Shown here piece after piece: positions 1 to 6,556 of a stretch of 9,258 bases of DNA. The DNA comes from Legionellales bacterium (lineage in GTDB: Bacteria > Pseudomonadota > Gammaproteobacteria > PIVX01): NCBI GenBank assembly GCA_013215905.1, contig JABSQI010000046.1, forward strand, positions 1-9,258. The letters are read 5' to 3'. The translations under genes were made by a program, and so were the position numbers. Each line of letters opens with the position of its first letter. Position 1 is the first letter of the stretch. The notes below the pieces were generated by a model. That model saw nothing but the letters and a program-made list of their open reading frames with translations, had not been told where the DNA came from and ran no database searches.

Positions 1-26
1 TATGAGGAGTATTAATTGAGTATAAT

Positions 27-839
27 TTAAGCTATGAAATTCCAGTTATGAACTGTCCTAAAAATGGGGGCTTTACATACCCAGCTTAGTTTAGCTCCAA
101 AATAACTAACGAATTTCCGATTATTATCAAAATTCATTTCGGTTTCTAACATCAACCAATGTAATATATTTATATTACTACGTAACCTACCCCCTATCGT
201 AGATTGTAGATTTTTACCATTGAAGTAATAGTAAGCTAAAAATAATTCTAATCTGGATAACCTCCAAGGATTCCCTCCAAATTCAATATCAAATCCAGGT
301 ACTCCCTGCTCTAGTAATTCGTTATGCTTAATTGTAAGTTGGGTATTGTTTTGATGACTATTATAATTTGCCCTAAATGAATTGTATTTCTTTAATTCAT
401 ATTTCTTCTTTGTAGGTAGATAACCATTTAATCTAATTTCTATATCTTTTGAGAATGCCTCAAGACCTATTGTTATCTGACCTAATAGATTATTATTCTC
501 TGTAGAACGTAAATCATAGAATACATATTCACCAAATATCCATGCTGGGTTTAGAAACGAACGATAACCAGCACCAATATTGCCTTCCACATGCTTAGCA
601 CTATCTTTCATTCCAATCAAGGTTAAATATGAAACGTAGCTATCCATTTCCTGAAAAATAGGGACCACAAAACCTAATCTAGCTATATTACGTTTGGATG
701 ATTTTTTTGAACTATATCCTATCTTGCCAGTCATCTCTATTCTGGTCTGATAGCGATTATCATTATCACCATGTGACAAGCACATAGGTAATAATATCAA
801 TACCAAAGCCTTCAGCTTTAAATTAAGGATATTGTTCAT
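27..839 (-). CDS. Inverse autotransporter beta-domain protein (intimin/invasin-type barrel, no passenger)
   Basis: The protein (270 residues) most likely forms an outer-membrane beta-barrel. It resembles the inverse-autotransporter beta-domain of intimin and invasin: GNIGAGYR (86-93), the segment around FGEYVFYDLR (102-111), LLGQITIGLEAFS (118-130), the NGYLP motif (138-142) and GVPGFDIEFGG (179-189) are in family order. An N-terminal hydrophobic stretch (about 9-21) acts as a Sec signal peptide; C20 lacks a good lipobox. I chose the ATG at 839 because GGTGAG lies six bases upstream (846-851); the open frame extends only to a TTG at 857. Unusually, the protein ends about 18 residues after the last strand-like segment, so the Ig-like passenger that such barrels normally secrete is absent. 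Repeat copy A lies upstream and may carry its promoter. The family call is by motif recognition, not by a search. Confidence 0.8.
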   Translation of the reverse strand: MNNILNLKLKALVLILLPMCLSHGDNDNRYQTRIEMTGKIGYSSKKSSKRNIARLGFVVPIFQEMDSYVSYLTLIGMKDSAKHVEGNIGAGYRSFLNPAWIFGEYVFYDLRSTENNNLLGQITIGLEAFSKDIEIRLNGYLPTKKKYELKKYNSFRANYNSHQNNTQLTIKHNELLEQGVPGFDIEFGGNPWRLSRLELFLAYYYFNGKNLQSTIGGRLRSNINILHWLMLETEMNFDNNRKFVSYFGAKLSWVCKAPIFRTVHNWNFIA

Positions 840-1284
840 AAAATTCTCACCAACCAATTGTTAAATTCGTCCGTGAAAAATATTTATCCTTCAATACCGT
901 AGGTTGATAAGAAAATCTAAGATGTTACATAAAAATCATTTTTATTAACTTTTATGTAGGATTAGTTGCTATTAATCTTATCAAGATACTTGAACCGTCA
1001 ATTCAAGCATCCCGCCTACTATAGGAATTTACCGTAACTTAAATATAAGGCTATCTTGTCAATTCCTAGGCAAATTATATATTTTATGATCGATTTTTGT
1101 GAATACCCTTTAAGAGATTTTTTAAGAGATTTATTTACCTTATAAATCAATATGTTGTATGCTCCAATGATTATACAATATTTCAAATATCTCTCCATAA
1201 TATTTTTTACAGCATAAAATATGAACAATAATGCCTCCCAAATGTATAATATTTTGCTTTTCCGTTAGTATTTTAAAAAATAGT
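840..1284. other. Intergenic region carrying repeat copy A
   Basis: I see no convincing gene here. The stretch separates the minus-strand barrel gene from the plus-strand secreted-protein gene. Its main content is the structured repeat at 935-1033. A small perfect palindrome (ATAAAAAT at 929-936 and ATTTTTAT at 938-945) overlaps the repeat's tail. The part from 1034 to 1284 is AT-rich and encodes only a 69-codon minus-strand open frame with a TTG start, low-complexity composition and no visible ribosome binding site, which I do not accept as a gene. Confidence 0.6.
935..1033 (-). repeat. Structured dispersed repeat, copy A
   Basis: Read on the minus strand, the element has three parts. It starts with GGTAAATT followed shortly by TATAG. 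Next is a hairpin with 13-base arms (1002-1014 and 982-994) around the loop TTGACGG (995-1001). Last comes a tail starting GATAAGATTAATAGCAACTA (935-982). The tail matches copy B at 44 of 48 positions, with the first 23 identical. The arms differ from copy B but pair completely here if G-U is allowed. Weaker similarity continues past 935 toward about 900 (ATGTAA, CTTAGA). The minus-strand direction points toward the barrel gene starting at 839. Function unknown. It could be an RNA structure, a promoter (TTGACG, 15 bases, TAAGAT) or a mobile-element end. Confidence 0.85.
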
Positions 1285-1313
1285 TTGCATGGCATGTATC
1301 ATATTTATATACT
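1285..1313 (+). promoter_or_regulatory. Sigma70-like promoter of the secreted-protein gene
   Basis: TTGCAT (1285-1290) and TATACT (1308-1313) are separated by exactly 17 bases, close to the sigma70 consensus. Transcription would start near 1320, about 29 bases before the ATG at 1349. This also argues against the in-frame upstream ATG at 1289, which lies inside the -35 box. Confidence 0.65.
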
Positions 1314-1348
1314 TGTGCAAATTTAATTCTAACAATAGGAGAATAACA

Positions 1349-1873
1349 ATGCTTAAACAGTTTTTTCAAATTCTTATCTTAATTGGATTTATTACTACTG
1401 CTAATGCAAAAATTCATAAAATAGAAATAGAAAACAAAATACCAATAGATTTAAATATATCAATGACGTTTAAATATAGATACTATAGGGTTGGTAGTTC
1501 AATTGCCAAAAAAATGGTTCTGACAATCCCTGCAAATTCTACAATCGTAGAAGAATATGATGATAAAGGTTGCCCAACTCAAGATATATACTTTATTGAT
1601 GCAGAATTTAGATCTAATATAATGAAGGAAGCCATTGCAGGCGGTGTTGCTATGAATATTAATCATTTAGTCAAGGAAATATCTAATTATATATATGAAA
1701 AAACTATTCCTAAAGGGAAATGCACGCAAACACAAAAGATGTTCACTGGGACTTATTGGCCAGCACATTTTAGGTTAGATAGTGGTTTAAACAATCATTT
1801 TATAATTTCTCAAAATAATGAAGATGACCCTGCAGAGCCAGAAAATTTAGTTTTTGTAGATATTAAATATTAA
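1349..1873 (+). CDS. Small secreted protein of unknown function
   Basis: I do not recognise this 174-residue protein. The first 20 residues form a clean Sec signal peptide: a basic start (MLKQ), a hydrophobic core (FFQILILIGFITT) and an ANA cleavage site before KIHK. The mature part should therefore be periplasmic, surface or exported. It begins with a strand-rich segment (KIHKIEIENKIPIDLNISM) and has two cysteines, in GCPTQ and GKCTQ, that could form a disulfide. The C-terminal third carries an acidic stretch (NNEDDPAEPE). The ATG at 1349 is chosen because AGGAGA lies at 1337-1342 and a promoter lies at 1285-1313; an upstream ATG at 1289 falls inside that promoter. It runs convergently toward the STAND protein gene. 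A host-interaction role is possible but not shown. Confidence 0.8.
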   Translation: MLKQFFQILILIGFITTANAKIHKIEIENKIPIDLNISMTFKYRYYRVGSSIAKKMVLTIPANSTIVEEYDDKGCPTQDIYFIDAEFRSNIMKEAIAGGVAMNINHLVKEISNYIYEKTIPKGKCTQTQKMFTGTYWPAHFRLDSGLNNHFIISQNNEDDPAEPENLVFVDIKY

Positions 1874-1920
1874 GAATATTAATTTATTTATAAAATTAAA
1901 TTTTGAACTTTTGATTTTTA

Positions 1921-1957
1921 ATACTGCATCTCCCCTGTCCAAAAGCAGGGGAAGTAT
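1921..1957. terminator. Hairpin between convergent genes, possible bidirectional terminator
   Basis: TCCCCTG (1931-1937) pairs with CAGGGGA (1946-1952) across an 8-base loop. An outer helix of ATACT (1921-1925) with AGTAT (1953-1957) surrounds it, with a 5-base bulge on the left. It is one of few GC-rich patches in this AT-rich gap and lies between the ends of two convergent genes, which suits a terminator. Neither strand has a clean U-run directly after it, so intrinsic termination is uncertain. Confidence 0.5.
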
Positions 1958-1993
1958 AAGATAAATTATCAATCATATTATGCTCCCATTCCT

Positions 1994-4900
1994 TTAATCT
2001 TCCAATTTTGTTTTTAATAATTTAATATTTTGTTGAAAATTTTCTCGAATTTCTACATTTTTAATAGAAGAATTAACTTGCTCAGCAAGTATTAAAGCTT
2101 TCTGATATTGTCTTATACTTTGCTTGGTATTTCCATTAATTTCATATGCTTGGCCAAGCAAATAATGATATAGTGCTATAAAATATTTTTTCTCTGGATA
2201 GATTTTTTTAGCAAATTTCAATGCCTTTTTGTAATAAGAGACAGCCTTATCTTTATTTTTATCAGTTATAGTAGGCCAAGCTGGTCCTGGAGAATAGTCT
2301 TGAAATATTACTTGCGGTAGTCTATTTTTAGAATTTTTACTTAGAATATTATAGGCTCTTTGAGTTTGTTTAAGAGCTAAATCATAGTTAGAAAGCCTTT
2401 CATTTGATAGAGCTAATAAGTATAATACCCCTCCTAAAGATTCATGATTTGAAGATTGATAATGTCTTTCTATAATATTTATATCTCTATCTATATAATT
2501 AATAGCTTCCTTGTAATTACCAATACTATATTCCACAAGCCCTAACCCACGATAAATCATCGATAATGAAATATGCTGTGGGTCGTTATAATGCTCTTGA
2601 TTGATTTTAAGCATTTTTTTATATAGCTGTTTTGCTCTGGTAAAATTTCCTAATTTCCACTCTAAAAGTCCTAAGTTCTGATATAAGCGAATAGATTTAA
2701 TAAGATTATCACTTTTATTTTGTTCTGTTATCGCTAGTGCTTTCTCAAATTTCTTCTTCGATTCATCATAATTCTTTAGATAAAGCTCTGTAATCCCCAT
2801 TTCTAATAAATTACTGATTAGATCTTTAGAATTATAATCCTTGGCATGAGCTTGTTTTATGTCAAGAGCTTGCTTAAGATAATTCTTAGAATTTTCAAAA
2901 AAACCAAACTTCCTTTCTATAACACCAAGCCTCAACATTGTAGAAGATAATTTAAGATGTTTAGGATTCTTGTAATATACTTGTTGTATTTTTAAAGATT
3001 GCTGATATTGTTGTTTAGCTAAGTTATAGTTACCAAGTCTTGATTCTACTTCTCCTAATTTATTATATGTATCAGTATACTCTATATGTTCTGACTCTTT
3101 ATAATGTGCTTTTTTAATCTGCAATACCCTTTTATATAATGATAGAGTATCTGGATAATTACCTAATTTTAGCTCAAGTGCGCCTAGCCTATTTAATATG
3201 TCCACTAATTTAATTTGCTCTGAATCCTTGTAGGTATTTTCTTGTATTTGTAGAGAGTGCATTAATAATTCGTATGCTAAATTATATTCACCAAAATATT
3301 CGCCAATCTCTGCATATTTATCCAGCAATTTAGAAATTTCTAAGCTTGGAGTAATATATTTTGTTAAGACATTAATATGTGATAGAAATTTTTTAGGTTT
3401 CCCCCACGTTTCCCCTTTGCTTTTATCAAATATTTTAGCGCTTTGGACTGCAAGGGTAATAGCTTGATTAAGCCACCTAGTCTCTTTACCAATTTTCTGT
3501 CTAATAGCTTCTTGCAGTAAGGCATGCATTTTAAAAGCATCCCTTTTATTATTAATTGTTATCAGAGAATATTCTCTAATTTGCTTAATTGCCCGAAGTT
3601 TCTTCTCTATTGGTAAATAATCAAAGAACTCTAGATAGATATTAATGGCGTTTAAATATGATGAGATGTACAAAATCTCTTTAGCTTCTTTACCAATATT
3701 ATTCAACGATATATTTAATATATTACCTATACTTAAACTACGATTATTTGTATTATTTTTATATTTGCTGTTATATAATTTTATATAGTCCGTTATGTTT
3801 GTATGTTTTTCAATATATCCAACTGCTTGACCAAGAGCTACTGGATAATAGTTTAATAGCTGAGTCAATTTATTGATATTCTCTTCAGATTCATATGGTA
3901 AATAATTTTTAACAAAAATATTAGCCTCTTCTGGACTAAAAATATCTAATATAAACGTCTTTGCTCCCCAATTTTGGCTTCTTGAGCTAATTAGTACATC
4001 AATGTTAGTATCAAAAAACCAATGGCTTTTTAGATCATTTAAATAATTTTTAAGCTCTTTTTCACTGGAAGTATTATCCAAAATAATTAAAATATTTTTT
4101 ACAGAATATTTAGTTTGCAGCCTTTTATGTACCAATTTTTTTATAACTACTGGATTATCTGTATCTATGTTAACTTCTAGTACTTTTTCTATCTGTTCCG
4201 GGCTAGTTGCATCAATTTCTAGGATATTTGCTATATCATAATAGGAATTATTTATACTTTCCATACTACTAGCATCAATCCATAAAACGGCTCCATATAA
4301 CTTCTTCTCCGTAGCCGTATATGCAAACTCAGTTAATAGTTGAGTCTTGCCAACTCCTCCAGGACCTGCTACAACTTGGATTGACATACCTATATTTTTT
4401 GCATTTAAATTATTCATTATTAATTGCATATAGTCTCCCCTACCTGAAAATTGCTGATTTCTAGGAGGGAGGTTAAAATATAAGGTTTCTATTGTATTCT
4501 CACTTGTTGACAATGTAGTTCCTCTCTCATGGAACATTACATACGAGAAAGACACAATTATAATAAAACTAAGAATCGTTGCTATTTTCCACAAATTAAT
4601 AGGCTCTGTTGCTTGGATTTCACCTTTTTGAGCTTCAAATATTTCTTTACCTCTCGAACTATTTTTAAAAAATTCGATAGAACCTAAAAAATCTAGTTCT
4701 TTATTTAATTTATCGACAATAGGATAGCGGTGCATTAAGAATTTTATAAGTGAATGATAAAATTCTTTAGGAGAATTTTTATTATAAAACACAATATTGT
4801 TATCATTTTTCTTGTATTCACCAAGACATATAAGAATAGTATTCTTATTATCAAGATGAATAAGCTCCCCTACATTTTTTGATAAATATATAGAAAGTGC

Positions 4901-5350
4901 ATCTTCTGGTAGTTTTTTTCTATTTTCTAGAGAATTCAATTTGTAAAAATTGAAGCCTAACATTTTGATTGCCTTTGCAATATCATCTAATATAGGTTCG
5001 TTATTCTCAAATAAAATATAACAAACACACTCAGGTTTTAATCTCCTAATATTTTTAGATATTTTATCTGCTGCGGAAGTAAATTGAGAAAAGATAAAAT
5101 GTATATTAAATGCACAATCTAAATACAGAATTTCCTCCTTTTTACACTTAGCTACAAATTTGGATATTTCTTCTTTTTGATCAGCACTAATTTTTCTTTT
5201 GATATTATCAATATGAATTCTTATTGTTTTTTCGGTAGAACCTATAGCTTGTGAAAGTGATTTATAAGAAGTTATTTGATTACAAAAACAGCCAAGTATT
5301 TTTTGTTCAGTAGGTGTAAATTTTATATTACGTAATTTACGGCTTTCCAT
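1994..5350 (-). CDS. STAND-type NB-ARC ATPase with N-terminal HTH, membrane segment and C-terminal TPR array
   Basis: The 1118-residue protein has five regions. Residues 11-56 resemble a LuxR-type HTH (FTPTEQKIL...STEKTIRIHIDNIKRKI). Residues about 80-230 are an unrecognised alpha/beta region. Residues about 255-273 (IATILSFIIIVSFSYVMF) look like a membrane helix. Residues 296 to about 615 are an NB-ARC module: NLPPRN lead-in, Walker A GPGGVGKTQ (329-337), Walker B ILIILDN (420-426), sensor-like VLISSRS (452-458), GLPL-like YYPVALGQA (501-509) and MHD-like MHA (608-610). Residues about 675-1095 hold roughly ten 42-residue kinesin-light-chain-type TPRs (LGxxExxLGNY), interrupted near 1010-1030 by a proline-rich linker. 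STAND proteins act as ligand-triggered ATP switches, with TPRs usually sensing. Here the output could be transcription, membrane action or antiphage defence. The ATG at 5350 has no clear Shine-Dalgarno. The gene is intact and lies between inverted repeat copies A and B. Confidence 0.88.
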   Translation of the reverse strand: MESRKLRNIKFTPTEQKILGCFCNQITSYKSLSQAIGSTEKTIRIHIDNIKRKISADQKEEISKFVAKCKKEEILYLDCAFNIHFIFSQFTSAADKISKNIRRLKPECVCYILFENNEPILDDIAKAIKMLGFNFYKLNSLENRKKLPEDALSIYLSKNVGELIHLDNKNTILICLGEYKKNDNNIVFYNKNSPKEFYHSLIKFLMHRYPIVDKLNKELDFLGSIEFFKNSSRGKEIFEAQKGEIQATEPINLWKIATILSFIIIVSFSYVMFHERGTTLSTSENTIETLYFNLPPRNQQFSGRGDYMQLIMNNLNAKNIGMSIQVVAGPGGVGKTQLLTEFAYTATEKKLYGAVLWIDASSMESINNSYYDIANILEIDATSPEQIEKVLEVNIDTDNPVVIKKLVHKRLQTKYSVKNILIILDNTSSEKELKNYLNDLKSHWFFDTNIDVLISSRSQNWGAKTFILDIFSPEEANIFVKNYLPYESEENINKLTQLLNYYPVALGQAVGYIEKHTNITDYIKLYNSKYKNNTNNRSLSIGNILNISLNNIGKEAKEILYISSYLNAINIYLEFFDYLPIEKKLRAIKQIREYSLITINNKRDAFKMHALLQEAIRQKIGKETRWLNQAITLAVQSAKIFDKSKGETWGKPKKFLSHINVLTKYITPSLEISKLLDKYAEIGEYFGEYNLAYELLMHSLQIQENTYKDSEQIKLVDILNRLGALELKLGNYPDTLSLYKRVLQIKKAHYKESEHIEYTDTYNKLGEVESRLGNYNLAKQQYQQSLKIQQVYYKNPKHLKLSSTMLRLGVIERKFGFFENSKNYLKQALDIKQAHAKDYNSKDLISNLLEMGITELYLKNYDESKKKFEKALAITEQNKSDNLIKSIRLYQNLGLLEWKLGNFTRAKQLYKKMLKINQEHYNDPQHISLSMIYRGLGLVEYSIGNYKEAINYIDRDINIIERHYQSSNHESLGGVLYLLALSNERLSNYDLALKQTQRAYNILSKNSKNRLPQVIFQDYSPGPAWPTITDKNKDKAVSYYKKALKFAKKIYPEKKYFIALYHYLLGQAYEINGNTKQSIRQYQKALILAEQVNSSIKNVEIRENFQQNIKLLKTKLED

Positions 5351-5387
5351 TTGTCATTATTTTATATAGTATTTTATTATTATAGGA

Positions 5388-5393
5388 ATTATA
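5388..5393 (-). promoter_or_regulatory. Possible -10 box of the STAND gene
   Basis: On the minus strand the bases read TATAAT, 37 bases before the start codon at 5350. No convincing -35 box lies 16-18 bases further upstream, so this is only a candidate. Confidence 0.3.
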
Positions 5394-5547
5394 GTATATA
5401 TTGGAAAATTTTTGGCTGATACAACATATTGAAAAAAAAAGAGATTCAAAAATATATCCATAATTCTATTCATAAAGAATTAAAGATAATTGTATCATCT
5501 TCCTAGTTTATGACAACTAAAATATCAACTACTGTGGACTTCAAATT

Positions 5548-5642
5548 GGTAAATTTATAGACACGATATCGGAGTTGACGGCTCCAATATCGTGGATAAG
5601 ATTAATAGCAACTAATCTTACCTAAAAGTTAACAAAAATAAT
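5548..5642 (+). repeat. Structured dispersed repeat, copy B
   Basis: Read on the plus strand it has the same order as copy A: GGTAAATT then TATAG (5548-5560), a hairpin with 13-base arms (5562-5574 and 5582-5594) around the loop TTGACGG (5575-5581), then the tail starting GATAAGATTAATAGCAACTA (5595-5642). The stem pairs at 12 of 13 positions, with one C-A mismatch. Four stem positions differ from copy A on both sides while keeping pairing. TTGACG in the loop with TAAGAT 16 bases later could also be read as a weak promoter, but no plus-strand gene follows. Similarity to copy A fades gradually after 5642. Confidence 0.85.
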
Positions 5643-5707
5643 CTGATATGTAAATATTTATTTAACTTAGAATCATTTTCATTAATTTGTAGAGTTCATA
5701 TCAGATT
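5640..5707. repeat. Perfect 11-base inverted repeat
   Basis: AATCTGATATG (5640-5650) and CATATCAGATT (5697-5707) are exact reverse complements separated by 46 bases. The left arm overlaps the end of the copy B tail, so it could be an outer stem of the same element or a protein-binding palindrome. Copy A has no equivalent perfect arm pair at this place. Confidence 0.5.
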
Positions 5708-5709
5708 CC

Positions 5710-5859
5710 TCAAAAGGCTCGTAATAATTGAATATAGACTCTACTCTTAATATTTATAATCATTTTATTCATGTTTTTTTCTGAAAATTCTTTAGCTATT
5801 ATTTCTACACAATCCCTGGGGTTGATTGTAAGATACAAGGATATCAAAGTATTGTACAT
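5710..5859 (-). pseudogene. Probable frameshifted C-terminal extension of the 5844-6347 gene
   Basis: A minus-strand frame runs past the end of the neighbouring gene and stops at 5710-5712. It reads ...LISLYLTINPRDCVEIIAKEFSEK..., then KMIINIKSRVYIQLLRAF, which looks like ordinary protein with amphipathic helices. One extra T in the CTTTGA at the upstream gene's stop would join the two frames, giving a protein of about 212 residues. It could instead be a separate 49-residue ORF from the ATG at 5859 overlapping the gene end, but I see no ribosome binding site for that. I rate the frameshift as plausible, not proven. Confidence 0.35.
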
Positions 5860-6347
5860 GAAGAGTCATTAATAGGAACATTGAATTTTAAAATTCTCAA
5901 CCCGACAACATTTGGTTCTGAATATAATTTTTCAACACTATGTATGGGAAAAGTTACTTCATAAACACAATTTTTATTTGTGCTTTGGTTCTCAATAAAT
6001 TTTATAGTACTTTGAAATCCATAGCTAGAAGAAGACAAACCATCCTCAGCATATCTGACTACTGGAAATATTTTACCACTATTTGGCTTAAAAATATTAA
6101 AAGCATCAATAGGGTTTTGGCTATTATCATTTATTTGTTGAAGACTATATTCTTGAAGAGGCGCGAAGGAATACTGAATATGATCACACATCTTATTCTC
6201 ATCACAATGTTTAAACATGCCGTCTTTAAATTCTAGAGCATGTCTATTCCAGTCAAAAAAATCATATGGATTACTAAATATCGGGCATTCTGCATAAGCA
6301 TTCAGGTACAAACAACCGTAAATTATTAATGATAATAAATATCTCAT
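5844..6347 (-). CDS. Secreted cysteine-containing protein of unknown function
   Basis: I do not recognise this 167-residue protein. The start MRYLLSLIIYGCLYLNAYA is a typical Sec signal peptide with AYA before ECPIF, so the mature protein should leave the cytoplasm. Five cysteines follow the cleavage site (ECPIF, KHCDE, KMCDH, KNCVY and one four residues before the end), enough for two disulfides. The ATG at 6347 has GGAAA about six bases upstream. The protein ends abruptly at ...SSCTIL with a TGA, after which another frame stays open for about 45 codons, suggesting a recent one-base deletion. It lies downstream of the YccA-like gene and a gene remnant on the same strand. No clear promoter of its own is visible. 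Confidence 0.75.
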   Translation of the reverse strand: MRYLLSLIIYGCLYLNAYAECPIFSNPYDFFDWNRHALEFKDGMFKHCDENKMCDHIQYSFAPLQEYSLQQINDNSQNPIDAFNIFKPNSGKIFPVVRYAEDGLSSSSYGFQSTIKFIENQSTNKNCVYEVTFPIHSVEKLYSEPNVVGLRILKFNVPINDSSCTIL

Positions 6348-6359
6348 TTTATTTCCATA

Positions 6360-6539
6360 TTATTTTTCTTCGTCAAAATAATCTTGATTCTCAGCTTTAA
6401 TCTATTCTATCTGATCAATTGTAAGTTCTGTGACCTTGCTAATAAGCTCTAAATCAAGATTCTCTTCAAGCTTATTTAAAGCTATTTTTTTAGCAGATTC
6501 ATATCTTGCTTCATCTTTAATTCTATCTACTGCACTCAT
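6360..6539 (-). pseudogene. Remnant of an Rpn/PDDEXK-type gene C-terminus
   Basis: The minus strand encodes MSAVDRIKDEARYESAKKIA then LNKLEENLDLELISKVTELT and IDQIE, a TAG (6402-6404), then IKAENQDYFDEEK and a TAA (6360-6362). The pattern AKK-x-L-x(4)-LDLELISKVT-x-LTIDQI matches the helical tail of the Rpn (PD-(D/E)XK, often called putative transposase) proteins common in obligate and facultative intracellular bacteria. Only the tail is left; the nuclease domain is missing, and the frame upstream runs into the YccA-like gene. The reading frame resumes after TAG, so it looks like a decayed copy. It could instead be a real 45-residue ORF from the ATG at 6539, but without a good ribosome binding site. 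Confidence 0.6.
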
Positions 6540-6556
6540 GATTTTACAAATTTCTT

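Larger units (their letters stand above)
5351..5843. other. Intergenic region carrying repeat copy B
   Basis: This gap separates the STAND gene from the next minus-strand gene. It holds repeat copy B (5548-5642), a perfect 11-base inverted repeat (AATCTGATATG at 5640-5650 with CATATCAGATT at 5697-5707) and, at its right edge, a minus-strand open frame that may be the frameshifted tail of the neighbouring gene (5710-5859). A run of nine A near 5432-5440 lies outside any gene. No plus-strand gene follows copy B. Confidence 0.55.

Noticed and set aside
840..857. Upstream TTG start for the barrel protein
   Set aside because: It would place the Shine-Dalgarno GGTGAG inside the coding region; the ATG at 839 has correct spacing and starts a normal signal peptide.
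1019..1228. Minus-strand 69-codon open frame
   Set aside because: TTG start, no visible ribosome binding site, low-complexity I/K/Y-rich composition, and its stop falls inside the lead-in of repeat copy A.
5432..5440. Run of nine A as a possible phase-variation tract
   Set aside because: Poly-A runs are expected in such AT-rich sequence, and this one is not in a gene or between recognisable promoter boxes.
5810..5828. Small hairpin CAATC / GATTG as a terminator
   Set aside because: The stem is only five base pairs with no U-run, and it falls inside the possible frameshifted extension.
5940..6236. Plus-strand 98-codon open frame
   Set aside because: It lies wholly antisense to the signal-peptide protein at 5844-6347, has no ribosome binding site and shows no protein-like pattern.
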